Assembly: GCA_020310875.1 (NCBI GenBank)
Contig: CM035433.1
Span: 107,003,758-107,067,757, forward strand
Direction: 5' to 3'
Origin: Ceratopteris richardii
Lineage: Eukaryota > Streptophyta > Polypodiopsida > Polypodiales > Pteridaceae
Length of the DNA stretch: 64,000 nucleotides
This document shows, piece by piece, positions 33,050 through 44,689 of this stretch. The notes under the pieces were generated by a model. That model was not told the origin of the DNA. It made no database searches and saw nothing but the letters and a program-made list of their open reading frames with translations. The first letter of the stretch is position 1; every line of letters begins with the position of its first letter. A program made the position numbers and the translations under genes.

Positions 33050-34860
33050 AGGTATAAAGAACTAGGGTTAAATGATTCAAGCTCAGAAGATGAATTATCC
33101 CAAGACCATGATACACTTAATGTTGATATACACATGGATGAGCATGAGGGAGAGGAATGGGATGAATTCAATCAAGTACAACATCAAGTAGAAAAGGAAA
33201 GTGAATAGAGGGCACAAGCCCAATCTCTGACTAAAGAACCACAACCATGAGGACACACCATCCAACTGAATGAGCACACAAGGATATCTCTCAAGGAGAT
33301 GTCACCACCCAAGTCCAGAACAGTTGTACATCCAAAGCAGGAACAAGATATCAATGAGGTACAAGAAGAACAAGAACCTACCTTAACAATCTGAGTGGTT
33401 GTTGAATCATCACCTTTGGACGTGGTGGCCGATTCTCAAAAAGTGGCCTTTGAAGAACCAGACCCACAATAAACAAAAAACATCATTGAGAAGGTTGAGC
33501 CAAGAGTGCAAGTGCATATCAAGCAGCCACATCAAGAAACGTTACATGTTGCATAAGGTAAAGATGTGCGAACAAGTGAAGAACCACTCATATCACAAAC
33601 ATAGCTAAATGTAGATGTCAACCAGCTAAAGCCAATAGTACGAAATATGATTGACATAGCGATGACTGCCCAAACTAACTGATGGATGAAGAAAAAGAAA
33701 AGGCCAAATTATTTAAAGGAAGAAGTCGATTCCAAAGCATAAGTAAAAAGCTCTCAGCTAAGAATATAGCCGTTCAAAAGGAACTCGTATAGAAAACAGA
33801 AGACTTGGCAAAGAAAACGGAAGAATGCAATCATATCCAGGAGGAAAACGTGTTGCTCCAAGACAAATTACAAGAGGTAACTAGATCTGTCTCAGAACTT
33901 CAAGCTGAAGTAAAGACATTAAAAAAGCAACAACAAATGTATGAAGTAGAAAAAATATGAATGACAAGTCAAAGCAAACTGTTAGAAAATCAGATTAAAG
34001 TGTATACGTATGAAGCAAACAATCTACATGCAAGGAATAAATAGCTAATGAACTCTATTCTATTAAATCAACCTTTTGAAAGCACTATCACTAAAAAAAC
34101 AGGATTACATTACAGGAATTGAAGGAAAAGTTGTTAGCAATGGAAGATTAGCTTAAACAAAAGCAAATGAAACAAGCCGAGTTAGAAACCAAATATAAAG
34201 CAGAAAACAAAACATGGGTACTTAAGTGGAATGAAGCTGTGCAAAAGTACATGGAGCAATGCAATGAAGATTTTGATTAGGTAAGGATAATTTGTGAAGC
34301 AAAGGCAAGAGTTGAAGGGCTCAAGGCTAGTAAAGTACAACATAAAGAGAAAGACAAAATCATAGCAGAGCTCATAGCATAGTTAGAACAATCAAAGAAC
34401 TTGGGGACACCAGTGACGTAACCATCCAAGATGGCTACTTACGAGATTGGGGTACACCCTCTTTCTCCCGCAATCATTCATTCACCAATAAGGAAGCTGG
34501 CTATGGACGAATATGATGACCATCTAATGCCATAATACTGCAAAACTAAGTCAGAAAGAGTGAGCACTATTGGTGTCTCGTCTCATAAAATATTTTGACA
34601 ATGAAGTAGTGAAAGTCATGAAAGAGGTTCAGATCAAAAGTAAAGATCTAGAGGAGATAATGAAGCCCTTCAACCTCCCTTATGGAATCATGAAAGAGCA
34701 AACCCAAATATATATCAAGAAGACCACGAGAAAGGATCCGGATGTGCACCTAAACTTCAAGGCAACCACTTTTAATTATATGCATCAAGGGTTTGAAGCC
34801 ACGGATCCTATATGGAGAAGAAAAACATTGGAGAAAAATCTAACATTGCGGGTGCACTAG
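33050..34860 (+). pseudogene. NP accessory ORF, coiled-coil part, decayed
   Basis: Acidic stretch (SSSEDELSQDHD), then from about 33680 to 34400 a heptad-rich Lys/Glu/Gln/Leu frame (KTEECNHIQEENVLLQDKL, SELQAEVKTLKKQQ) with several stops. A more open end at 34570-34860 includes EEIMKPFNLPYGIMKEQ. It looks like the C-terminal half of the ORF beginning at 29041. Confidence 0.6.
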
Positions 34861-36009
34861 AAGGAAGCATCATATTTACTTCAAGTCAATCCAGCTTTTT
34901 TGTTGGAAGTGAGGTAGGCCCTTGGCTCATGTCACAGGTCCAAAGCAAAACTCTCAACCACTCTATGTGATGAGAAATAGATGAATGAGTGAATGTACAA
35001 ATGTAACAAACATATTCAGATGTATGGGTAGAAATCTGAATATATATGAGATGTGTGGCCTTATAGGTTATAGAAGAGTGAATATAAGTGACTGAAAGAG
35101 GAAGGATCAGTGTGAAACTGATAATCAACAAACCCTCATCTGAACTTAGGCTATGGAAGACCCTAAGTAAGATACGTGTGTGAAAAGATCACATACTTAA
35201 AAAGTAGCAAAGAATGCTAACAAGTTTGCTGTCAGAAATTCTCAAACTCATGTGAACACACCTTCTCAAACACCTCATCCAAATATGCATAAAGCATATA
35301 CGTACTGCTTCTCTTGTACCTATGCTGAATAGGACTCCTCCTGATATGAATGCTACTACCTCCATAAAATTCAAGTAGTACCTGTGTGCATAAAGAGAAT
35401 ATGTACCTGAATACTTAGCATAAGATGTAAATCTTATGTTAAACACCATCCAATGTCTTTGAAGTAGCCCGAAATCTTCATGTAGAAGACAATCTTCAAA
35501 TACACCATGTAGATGGCCGATCCTCACCATCAAGCTGCTAATGACCAAGTCTTCTTGCCATGAACAAGAGATAACCTCCTCTCCATGAACTAGAGTGTGA
35601 GCACACCCTTCATCTTCTCCAAGAAGAATCCCAAGAAGAACTCCATAGTTGCTCCTCAACATGCTTCAAGTTAGCACCATGGCTGCCCCATGTGCTAGAC
35701 GAAACACCACCTCTACTGAGGTCCAAGCTCAAGGCTTGTGTTGAAAACTAAGTGAAGGATGAATAGAAGTGACCCAAAGGACTTCTTATATAGTCTTCTT
35801 TAAGCTCCAAAAGCTCTTCCAAAAGCTCCTTAAAAAACAACACGATCGCTCTCTCCAATAAAGCAAAAATACGATCGCAATTCGTAAGAGAAAAAAGCTC
35901 TGTCTCCATCAGAATCCGTTGCACGCTATTTTGCTAAAGCAAAAGCATAATAGAAAAATTGATTGCGCTCTCGTCCGTGGGTTATGGGAATTGAACCCTC
36001 GTCAATGGG
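34861..36009. other. Unidentified segment, possibly a minus-strand solo LTR
   Basis: No coding signal. A TATA-like TTATATAGTC is near 35786-35795 and a box B-like GGGTTCAATTCCC lies on the minus strand near 35991-36003. The size of about 1.1 kb and the break in the NP accessory region would suit an inserted solo LTR, but I could not find convincing ends or a target duplication. Confidence 0.3.
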
Positions 36010-36680
36010 ATGAAAGGCATTCGTTTTATCCATGTGCACAACGCGGTTACTTGTAAGAGGAGCGATATTGAAAGCTATTCATACTATGTACTGTGGACAA
36101 AAATGGACCAAGAGGACATTGAAACCATGTTTTCCAACATTTTTGTCCTGTGCCACATCGTCGATACTGGCCAAAATTTTGGGACTTGCAAACTCAAGGT
36201 AAAATAAATAAACAATGGGTCAATTTTCCCTTACTCCCGATCCCGCCACACAACTATTTGCCTACGAAAGAGTATATGGTGAGAACCATCGAATTTTGGT
36301 TATCTCGGTATGCAAAGGTCCCCGATCTCACAATAAAACTAACGAATAAAATACTAAGCATGATCCTAATAGTACTCAAGGTCTTCAAGCATGCAGAATA
36401 CACATTATTTAATTTCATTGGTATTAATCAAGGAACAAATATATTAGTATTCGACCTTTCCGTCATGCCAAGCCGACTAACTATTATGGCCTACTACTCG
36501 AGGTTAATGTTTTTACTCAGTACTTATATGCAGACTTTTGAAGAAGCATTCTTCACCGGCTTCTTCGAAATCAATTTAGAAGTATTCCTGACGATGTCTA
36601 CTAACCTAAATGCACGGCTTCTTCGAAATCAATTTAGAAGTATTCTTGAAGATGTCTTCTAACCTAAATGCATTGACAAC
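36010..36680 (+). pseudogene. NP 3'-terminal ORF, 'WxNFP' family of unknown function
   Basis: Two overlapping frames (36010-36207 and 36150-36662) form one protein after a frameshift. Readable blocks: KFWDLQTQGKINKQWVNFP, LTNKILSMILIVLKVFK and TFEEAFFTGFFEINLEVF. Element Q at 38350-39095 encodes the same blocks (KFWQMRKDGAIVVKWLNFP, PILEDAFECKFFERDSKVF) in the same place just before a PPT and LTR. I do not recognise the family, and no membrane or signal segment is evident. Confidence 0.6.
36558..36673 (+). repeat. 58-bp tandem duplication in the NP terminal ORF
   Basis: Two units (36558-36615 and 36616-36673) share CGGCTTCTTCGAAATCAATT and the following bases with few differences. As 58 is not a multiple of three it shifts the frame. 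Confidence 0.85.
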
Positions 36681-37440
36681 CACCCCACGACAGTGTAAAG
36701 TCATAATAGTGGAAGCAATTAATGATGCACGAAGCTGATCTGCTGAACAAAACGGATCAAAATATATACAAGATGTACTCCTGTCACTTCCAAAGCCTGT
36801 CGGGGACAATAGAGTTCAAGAGGGGGACGTGTGGAAGGAGAGACAGGAGAATCAAGCAAAAGATGAAGAATAAGAAAATCAAAGAGAAAGACGGCTCAAT
36901 AGCAAACACAAACATCTGCCCAAAGCCCCGCAAGGGCACGTATCAGGCTTCACATGCATCAAGTTGTAATGAGAAATAGGGAGGACCCGAGCACAGTGAA
37001 TACGAAATTAAGGATCAACCCGTTTGGATGCTCAATAACTCCAATGAGGCCGAAGAACTCTAGTGAAAAGTGACTAAGATAATCACATTCTTAGCCACTG
37101 TTTGCGTGCGATGAGAAGAAATAAACAGGCTTCAACAATGTAGTCGGGTTGGAGGAATGCAAACAAAGAAGTAAACAAGGTCCTTCTAACATCTAGAGGC
37201 TGAACCCTAATGAAAGGTGACCAATATCAAAGTCACCTTAGCCATTGGGTGCGTGTAGTGGAAAGAAATGAATAGGCCTGAGTTATGATCAGTTCCTTGA
37301 GCACTAGTAAACCTATATCATTACGACTTCCACAGGAGCTAGCAATGGTCAACTATAAAGAGGCTATCAGTTAATTAAGAACTAGATCGACTACATGCAC
37401 AAAACTAGAGACAAGAAGCAAAGCTTATCAAGGGATGACA
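36681..37440 (+). other. NP 3' UTR
   Basis: Non-coding and purine-rich in parts. Two loosely similar ~100-bp segments share the order AA(C)TCTAGTGAAA-GTGAC and GTGCG...GAAATAAACAGGC/GAAATGAATAGGC (about 37040-37150 and 37195-37290). No gene seen. Confidence 0.5.
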
Positions 37441-37459
37441 GAGAAAAAGAGGGGGAGAG
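37441..37459 (+). promoter_or_regulatory. Polypurine tract of NP
   Basis: Nineteen consecutive purines (GAGAAAAAGAGGGGGAGAG) end exactly at the LTR start TGTTGCAG, a textbook plus-strand primer site. Confidence 0.93.
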
Positions 37460-38344
37460 TGTTGCAGAGTAAGGAAGCATAGGAAAAGGAGCCCTAAAAT
37501 TTTCAAATTTTGGGCATCAATTTTCTTCTTCAAATGTCTATGAAAATCTCATGAAGCCTTGTAAATGCACTAGAGGAGTCCTCTAGATGCATAAGTCCCA
37601 AACATTGTATCATAATCCTTGTAAAGTAGTAGAAATTTAGGCTTTCTTTAATAAAGTGCCAATCTCTTGTGTGAAAGGACCATTTTCAAGGCACATGTAT
37701 ATAAGTCATTTGGTGACACTTTGTAGCGATTTTTTACCATTGTGAGTAAGAGAGAACTCTGATTTTCGAATTTGCTTCTTCTTCCTTCTGTATCTCCTTG
37801 CTTGTGAGCTTGCATGTGTGATTGTAGCTTGGAATGAGTGCATGGAAGTGTTGTCTATCCAATTCTTTACTTTTCTGAAGTGTGTAATGCGTGTGTGAAG
37901 TGTGAGGAGGTGTGCGGTGAAACTAGGTGAGTTGTATAGCTCTATTTTTTGCCCATAACTTGAAGTAGGTTTGTTAGAATTGGACAAGAGCTGACCATTG
38001 GATGTGCCTCGTCGAGAGCTTTGAAATGAACCTAGTATTGACCATATGCTGAGTCTGGGGCTAAGAGAAAAGTCTGTTTTTGTGCTTACTATTGTTTCAT
38101 GGATCGCAACACCATTTCCACCTGTGTGAGTGATGAATGTGAGAGATAATACTCATCTGCATGCAATGGTAGCTATTTCACTTCATTAACCATTGTGTAA
38201 AAGCAAGTCTTCATACACTCGGTTAGGTTCAAAATACTTTTCGGATTGATAATTTAAATGTGTGATCCTCACTATATGCTCTTGTTGGTGATAGAGTAAT
38301 AGTCTCTTTCATCACAAGTCCCTAAGTTGTCACTTAGGTACACA
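37460..38344 (+). repeat. 3' LTR of NP
   Basis: 885 bp from TGTTGCAGAGTAAGG to GGTACACA. It pairs with 62625-63510 (886 bp, opposite strand) and is more diverged than the Ga, Gb, H or K pairs. The flank GATAT (38345-38349) equals the flank of the other LTR when re-oriented. Confidence 0.92.
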
Positions 38345-38349
38345 GATAT

Positions 38350-39095
38350 TCAAATAATTTACCATCTCAAAAAAGGCTTTTCTCCACCGTACAACTGCAG
38401 TCAGTTTATCTATGACATCCTTCTTTATAGGCCATCAGTCTAGATTTCGTTACCAATGATAGTTTGACAAAAACTTTTGAATCTCTTTCAAAAAATTTGC
38501 ACTCAAAAGCATCTTCAAGAATTGGGATATAATGACTGCCCATGAATATTATTCTACTTTAAGATGACATTAGAGAGATCCTATCAGGTGTCTCACTCAG
38601 ATAAAAAAGGAGTGCATCTCATGGTGAGTTAAAACCTATATACTTTAGGGTTCTAATGTCAGTGTATATAAAGGTTTCTATACAAGTGATTATTATTTTC
38701 AAAATTCTGATGGTTACTATACAAGTAAGATCATTAACATCCTTGAGATTCTCTAGCATTGATTTGTAGGTAGTTAGCATATAAATTCTAGATGGCCATG
38801 TTTCCTTTTTGGATCCTACTATTTTTGGAAAATTCAACCACTTCACGACGATGGCCCCATCTTTCCTCATCTGCCAAAATTTTGGCAAGTCTCTTGTTCT
38901 TTCCACTAGACTGAAAGTTGAATTGATCTTTACGTGTAGTGGGGCCTGTGTCCAAATCTTTCTACATTCTTTACTTCTATCTAGCCATTTGTTTCTCCAT
39001 GAAGGATTGCTCAAATAATTTCTTAGTTATTTCAATGTCTTCTTCATATTCCAAGTATTCATTTGGTTCTGCACCCACTTGAAGGGTTTCAAAGG
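38350..39095 (-). pseudogene. Terminal ORF of element Q ('WxNFP' family), cut by NP
   Basis: On the minus strand: EYLEYEEDIEITKKLFEQS, then FSLVERTRDLPKFWQMRKDG, VKWLNFP and ILEDAFECKFF. After one frameshift it reads LTAVVRWRKAFFEMVNYLN up to the ATATC site. Its last ~25 codons are at 63511-63586 on the plus strand and join in frame through ATATC. The C1 LTR cuts it at 39096. Confidence 0.65.
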
Positions 39096-39377
39096 TGATG
39101 CACCACGGTGCGCTCTCCTTATCGAGAGCTCCACGCTGATATCCCTAGAGTAGAAAACGGAGCTCCTAAGGCTGCACACGGTACTCCGCACGGAGACTGC
39201 AGAATATGTAGAAAACATAGTACATAGGGAGCACGAAATAGAAACTTCTTAGGTCTTACAAATGTGGTCAAACTTACAGTCTATGACTAACCATGCCACT
39301 ATATGTTTTATTAAAGAACATATACAAAGAAGTGTCCGGTGGCCATTTGGCCTTTCACATGGACACGAACCATAACA
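39096..39377 (-). repeat. 3' LTR of C1
   Basis: On the minus strand it runs from TGTTATGG to GGTGCATCA (282 bp), preceded by a copia-type PPT (AGTGGGAGAT at 39378-39387). No partner LTR was identified. Confidence 0.65.
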
Positions 39378-39525
39378 ATCTCCCACTAAAGGCCAATATG
39401 GCCAAAGTCATCATGGGAGAAAAAATAAAGAATGATAAAGAATACCTGAGTGCAAGTATACAAACTATACCTCCCATCTGATGGGCATGTTACACAATAT
39501 ACAAGTGACTGTGTAAGATCATGAA

Positions 39526-40990
39526 TCAAGTAACCCCCATCAAGTGACAACAGTATTGAAAGCTATCATGTGGTAGAGCCTTAGTCAAAGCATCTACAAC
39601 ATTATCTTGAGTGTGAAGCTTCTCAAGAATAATGCGCTCAGTGGCTAAGCAATCTCGAACGAAGTGATACCTTACCTCAATGTGCTTGGTCTTTGCATGA
39701 TAGACCTGATTCTTAGCCAAAACAATGGCATTCTGACTGTCACTGAGCAAACAAGGTATATGCTGAGGTAAACCCATATCAAAAGCAAGACGAGAAAGCC
39801 ACAATGCTTCCTTACATGCCTCACTTGCTGCAACATACTCTGCTTCTGTGGTGGAAACAATTGTACATTCTTGAAGAAGAGATCTCCAAAAGGGAGCAGC
39901 ACCAAAAAATGTACCTTGATGTAGGCTTACTATTGTCTACACAACCAACAAAGTCAGAATTTGTGTAACCAATAATGGAGGCTTTCCCTCTACCTAAGCA
40001 TAGACACTTGTCCTTAGTGCCACTCAGATATCTCAAAATCATCTTGAATGCTTCCCAATATTTCTTGCTAGGATTAGACATATATCTGCTCACAATTCCC
40101 ACTACAAATGCAATGTCTGGTCTCGTAGCTACCATAGCATACATGAGACTACCAACAGTAGACTGATAGGGAATTCTGGTCATGAATTCCTTTTCCTCAT
40201 CTGATTTGGGGCAATCATCCTTGCTCAATTTCACATATGTGGGTAAAGGTGTATTCAATGCCTTTCCACCCTGCATATTGAACCTGTGAAGTACTTTGGA
40301 TATGTAATCACTTTGATAAAAGTATATGCATCTTTTACTCCTATCACGAGTAATGTGCATGCCAAGAATATGTTTGGCATCCCACAAATCCTTCATATCA
40401 AATGTCTGACTCAACCTCTTTTTGAGAATTGACAAGTCGTAAGAGGACTTCCAATCAATCAACATATCATCGACATAAAGTATCAAACATATCAAGCTGC
40501 CATCTGAGCATCTCTTTGCATAGAGACAATGATCCTCATTGCTTCGAGAATAGCTTTGAGACTTCATAAAAGTATCAAACTTTTGGTACCATTGTCTAGG
40601 GGACTGTTTAAGTCCATATAAGCTCTTCTTGAGCTTACAAACTAGACTTTCCTTGCCAAGAACTACATAACCCTCTGGTCGTTCCATATAGATCTCATAT
40701 GTAAGATCTCCATGCAAAAAAGCAGTTTTCACATCCATTTGTACTAGCTCTAAGTCCTCCATTGCAAAGAATCCAAGCAACATGCGCAGGGTAGTCATCT
40801 TGACCACTAGAGAGAAGACTTCCTCGAAATCAACACCATGTTGTTGCTTAAAACCCTTTGCAACAAGTCTTGCTTTATACTTTGGAGAAGCACTATCTGA
40901 TGTGAATTTCAGCTTATATACCCATTTACATGGTAAAGCTTTCTTGCCCCTTGGCAAAGTACTAAATCCCAAGTACCATTCTTGTGAATA
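39526..40990 (-). pseudogene. C1 reverse transcriptase and RNase H
   Basis: RT opens with KWVYKLKFTSDSASPKYKAR and QMDVKTAFLHGDL. Catalytic YVDD sits in CLILYVDDMLIDWKSS, followed by KKSLYGLKQSPRQWYQKF. RNase H follows (YTNSDFVGCVDNSKPTSRY; LLSDSQNAIVLAKNQ; HIEVRYHFVRD). A frameshift near 39820 separates the RNase H halves and another near 40970 cuts the RT start. Confidence 0.9.
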
Positions 40991-42377
40991 GAATCCAACT
41001 CACTCTTCATGGCACGCTCCCACTTGACATGATCCTCTGTTTGCATAGCCTCTTTGTAGCAAGAAGGCTCACCGGCAACTATTAGCATAACAAAATCTAA
41101 ACATGGAACATATCTATCAGGTGGATGTGAGACATGTGCAGAATGCCTCAATGGTTGTTGAACAGGAATATGTGCAGACTGATCTGAGTGGACATTCTCT
41201 TGAACATCCCTATGTGCATCATCTTTATGCATGCTAATCGGAGGACTAGTATCCTCAAACACCACTCTTCTCACTTCAACCTCCTTAATGAGTTGTTTAT
41301 GCATCTTAGACTCATTGAAAATGACATCACTACTTCTGATCATTGACCATGTTTTAGGATCCCATAAGCGATATCCATTCCTTCTCGACCATATCCAAGG
41401 AAAATGCATTTCTTTAACTTATGGTCCAACTTTTGTCTAAGATTCTTGGGTATATGAACATATGCTTCACACCCAAAAACTCAAACATGATCATAATATG
41501 GTGGCTTCCCTATCCATACCTCTTGTGCCACTTTTAGACCTTTGGTAGTACTAGGTGAAAGGTTAATCACATGAACTACAGTCAATACTGCTTCTACCCA
41601 AAAACCTTGTGAGAGGTTTGCATGATGCAACAAAGAAACTACTCTATCTTGAATAGTTCTATTCATCCTTTCAGCTACACCATTCTGTACTGGGGTATAA
41701 GGAGCTGTAAACTCTCTACGAATCCCTCTAGATTGACAGAAAAGGCTGAATTCATGTGAGGTATACTCACCCCCATTATCTGAACGTAAAGCCTTAAGCT
41801 TAGTTCCTTTTTTAGTCTCAACTGAAGAAAGCCATTTTCTGAAAGTATGGAATACCTCATCCTTCGATTTGATAGGATATACCCAGACTTTTCTAGTAGC
41901 ATCATCTATGAAAGTGACGAAGTAAAGAGAACCACCTAAGGGCCTAGTGGGCATAGGACCACACACATTTGTATGGAGGAGATCTAAAAGCTGAATTGAA
42001 GAGTCAATGTGCGTTCTATGCACATTTCTGGTTTGCTTTCCATATTGACAATGCTCGCAAAATGAAAAATCCGAGAAAGATAACATAGGTAGGTAGCCAG
42101 AACGAGAAAGATTTTCCATTCCACTACGAGATATATGGCCCAAACGACCATGCCAAATACAGGCCATAGGCTGTTCAATAATAGCTAACAAGTGTTCTTT
42201 TTGTGATACAAATAAAGGATAAAGTGAGCCAACTTTGATTCCTTTTGCAACAACCATATTGCCCTTTGATATACGAAAGGATTGAGCATAGAAGACCACC
42301 TTGTAACCAAGGTCATCAAGTTGACCAACTGACATCAAACTGTGTGATAACTGAGGTACATGGCGTACATTATGCAT
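40991..42377 (-). pseudogene. C1 integrase
   Basis: GAG-pre-integrase zinc region (WHGRLGHISRSGM, FCEHCQYGKQ), then core D (TFIDDATRKVW), D (LRSDNGGEYTS) and E (NGVAERMNRTI). The triad is intact. A stop near 41481 follows CSGKPPYYDHV-type sequence; the linker to RT (41409-40909) carries DRYVPCLDFV and EPSCYKEAMQTEDHVKW. Confidence 0.9.
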
Positions 42378-42943
42378 AGTAAATTTGAACCATCAATGAG
42401 CTGCACAACCACATCTCCAATCCCCACAACATCACACTGGTAAGAGCCACCAAGTCTCACGGTACCAAGAGACTTTGCTGCATAATTAGAGAACCATTCT
42501 CTGTGTGGTGTCACATGGAAAGAAGCACCAGAATCTAGTAGCCACATGTGGGAAAGAGAATCAGCCATAAGTGCCTCAGTTGGCACAGTACTATCAAGTG
42601 TCAACACATCAGCATCATCAGAAATAGTATTAATTTCTTCAATCTTCACAATCGAAGTAGATGGTGTAGGTAACTGTTTAACATGCCCATCAACATTCTA
42701 TCCTTTACCTTTAGCATTCTTTAATGCATAACAGTCTTTCTTCATATGTCCTTTCTTATGACAATAATGGCATTCCATATCCCTCTTCCTTGATTTACTT
42801 CTAGTCTTATTCCGTTGACCATTCTTTTCCTTGTTCTTTCTCTTGCCACGTTGTTGATTCTTTCCTGGGTAAGAATCACGAACATTATATGCATCTCCAC
42901 TCTGAGTGCCAACCATAGATTTTCTACGAATCTCCTCACTCAA
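42335..42943 (-). pseudogene. C1 zinc knuckle and protease
   Basis: The CCHC knuckle is CHYCHKKGHMKKDC. The protease active site is WLLDSGASFHVTPHREWF (D-S-G intact). A stop near 42698 lies between the two. Confidence 0.9.
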
Positions 42944-43082
42944 GAGTGCTCCACATATGTCATCATAGACGAGTTTACCACCAGGTGCACTATTGCTAAT
43001 AGCTGTGCAGAACCCATGATGATGGCAGGATGCATAACAACAATATTGCTTTCATCTCATTATCCATATCCATTTTCTGAGC

Positions 43083-43551
43083 CTATAACTGGGAGAATAT
43101 AGCATCAAACTCATTTAAATGAGCAGCAACACTATCTGTGCCCTTCATGCGAAGGTCATATAATTTTCTCATCAGATACACTTTATTTGATGCCGTCTCT
43201 TTTTCATATGTATTGCATAACTTTGTCCAAAGCTCCTCTGCACTTTCATAGTATAATACTGTAAAGTAAACATTATCTGCCAAGTGCAAGCGAATGGTAG
43301 ACCTGGCCATTTCATCTAACTCATCCCAATCATCTTCATCCATGTCAGCAGGCTTCTTTGAAAACCCATTTATTAGCTTCCATTGCCTCCTTTGGATCAG
43401 CACATCTTTAATCTGATTCTTCCATAGAGCAAAGTTTGTGCCATCAAATTCGGATCTCAAAATAGTCTTTGCCCTGCAAGTTATAGCTCCTTCTCGGAAC
43501 ACTGGCACTAGACCTTGATCCACTAGATGTGCCTAAGACCTCTGATGCCAT
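43083..43551 (-). pseudogene. C1 gag N-terminus
   Basis: Copia gag fold: LRSEFDGTNFALWKNQIKD, YESAEELWTKLCNTYEKE and LYDLRMKG...HLNEFDAIFSQL. The likely ATG is 43551 (MASEVLGTSSG), but a frameshift near 43500 is needed to enter the long frame. The start overlaps GGCATCAGAGG, close to an initiator-Met PBS, which might mean the 5' LTR once ended here. Confidence 0.85.
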
Positions 43552-44489
43552 GATGGTAGAGAACTGGATAGAATGATAATGGAGCTAGAAGATTCTAAAC
43601 ACCAACAAATAAGTGTATCAAGGAGTAAATCAACCATTGTATAGTTGGTTAAACCAAAAATCTGGGAAAATTTTGCCAGAGTATCCTCTGCAAAATGAGC
43701 ATATGTCCAGTGTCAAAATATCATAAAACTGTAAGTACTGACATGTTTTCCTGCATAGTGAATCACTGACTCCACTGCATATAATCAGTTGCCCAACAAA
43801 AGCCAACTAGGCTTATCGAGCACCTATAAACAACTATCATACATCTCCTATGGCGAGGCTAGGTAAGTCTTCCACTTGCATCACCGAAGAGACCCCGACA
43901 TCTGGGTGTCTCCCAGTTAAGAAAAACCTCACCACGACCCTCTTTATCAAACGTAAAAGGCTTCATGCAAATACATTACCGCTATATCAATGACCATGTA
44001 CATAAGCGGTATCCATAGAAGCGTACATGGTGTGTATGTGCTCAATATATAAAGTAAAATGACACTAAAAAGGCTGAATGCACAACCCAAAAACTAGCCA
44101 ACAACACCTGCAAGGGTCTGTCAACTCTGATGTTTTAAGCTCAAAAGCCTGCATAAATTTGCAGCGGTTGCTCCCACCAAAATTGAAAACCTTTCGAGAA
44201 ACCTGTAGTTTTACGCGTGTGGCTGAAAACACATCCCCAAAGGTTGATATTTATCATCGAAGAGATACAAAGAACACTCTTCTTGATGTTCTTGGACCTG
44301 TGTGAAGAGAACCATGTGCAAAAGTACTCCAAAATGGCTCCAAAAGACACCCCAAAAATGCTTCAAAAATAGTCTTTGAAAGCAGAGAATGAAGCTTTGA
44401 GGGACCAAAACATGTTCAAGGTAATGTCAACCTTAGTCTTTCCCCTTCTTCAGACACCACAAGAGTGTAGCTTAGTGGCAAGAGATTGC
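43552..44489. other. No recognisable gene
   Basis: No match was seen to the C1 3' LTR, so this is not an obvious 5' LTR. A TATA-like TATATAAAG is near 44047. It may be C1 leader or unrelated debris. Confidence 0.35.
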
Positions 44490-44550
44490 CACGGTTAAGC
44501 AATCTCTAGGGGGAACAGTACTGGGATGGGTGACCTCCTGGGAAGTACCG
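44490..44550 (+). ncRNA. 5S rRNA-derived fragment (Cassandra-like), not a functional gene
   Basis: CGGTTAAGCAATCTC, then AACAGTACTGGGATGGGTGACCTCC in two overlapping blocks, then TGGGAAGT. This matches the 3' half of plant 5S rRNA, including the box C promoter core (GGATGGGTGACC). The 5' half is replaced by GTAGCTTAGTGGCAAGAG, which looks like a tRNA box A. Cassandra TRIM elements carry 5S in their LTRs; no LTR ends were found, so the host element is unproven. Confidence 0.6.
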
Positions 44551-44689
44551 GGAACCTCTATCTTCCTTGATCGTTGAGGTCCTCCCTCATGCGCAGCCAA
44601 TGGTGACTTTGGTGACTCGAATGATGGGACTTGGTAGGATCATTCTGACTATTGTTGATGGTAGTTCTTTCACTTTTTAGATGCTTTAT

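Larger units (their letters stand above)
26033..38344 (+). mobile_element. Athila/Tat-like LTR retrotransposon NP, 3' part (K nested inside)
   Basis: Plus-strand order: integrase with two HHCC modules, a retropepsin-like domain, a helical ORF, a coiled coil, an unknown segment, a terminal ORF, the PPT and the 3' LTR. The matching 5' part is at 54929-63510 on the minus strand. Ga was inserted between the halves, and the inversion then separated them. Confidence 0.82.
39096..43551 (-). mobile_element. Ty1/copia retrotransposon C1
   Basis: Minus-strand order gag, CCHC, PR, IN, RT, RNase H, PPT, 3' LTR: the copia order with IN before RT. Frameshifts and stops break the polyprotein. The 5' LTR was not found to the right of gag. 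Confidence 0.88.

Noticed and set aside
34861..36009. A definite solo LTR insertion in NP
   Set aside because: TATA-like and box B-like motifs are present but no terminal TG/CA pair or target duplication could be defended.
43552..44489. 5' LTR of copia C1
   Set aside because: No similarity to the 3' LTR at 39096-39377 and no clear TG...CA ends; only a PBS-like GGCATCAGAGG overlaps the gag start.
44490..44550. A functional 5S rRNA gene
   Set aside because: Only the 3' half matches 5S; the 5' half is replaced and there is no clear T-run terminator.
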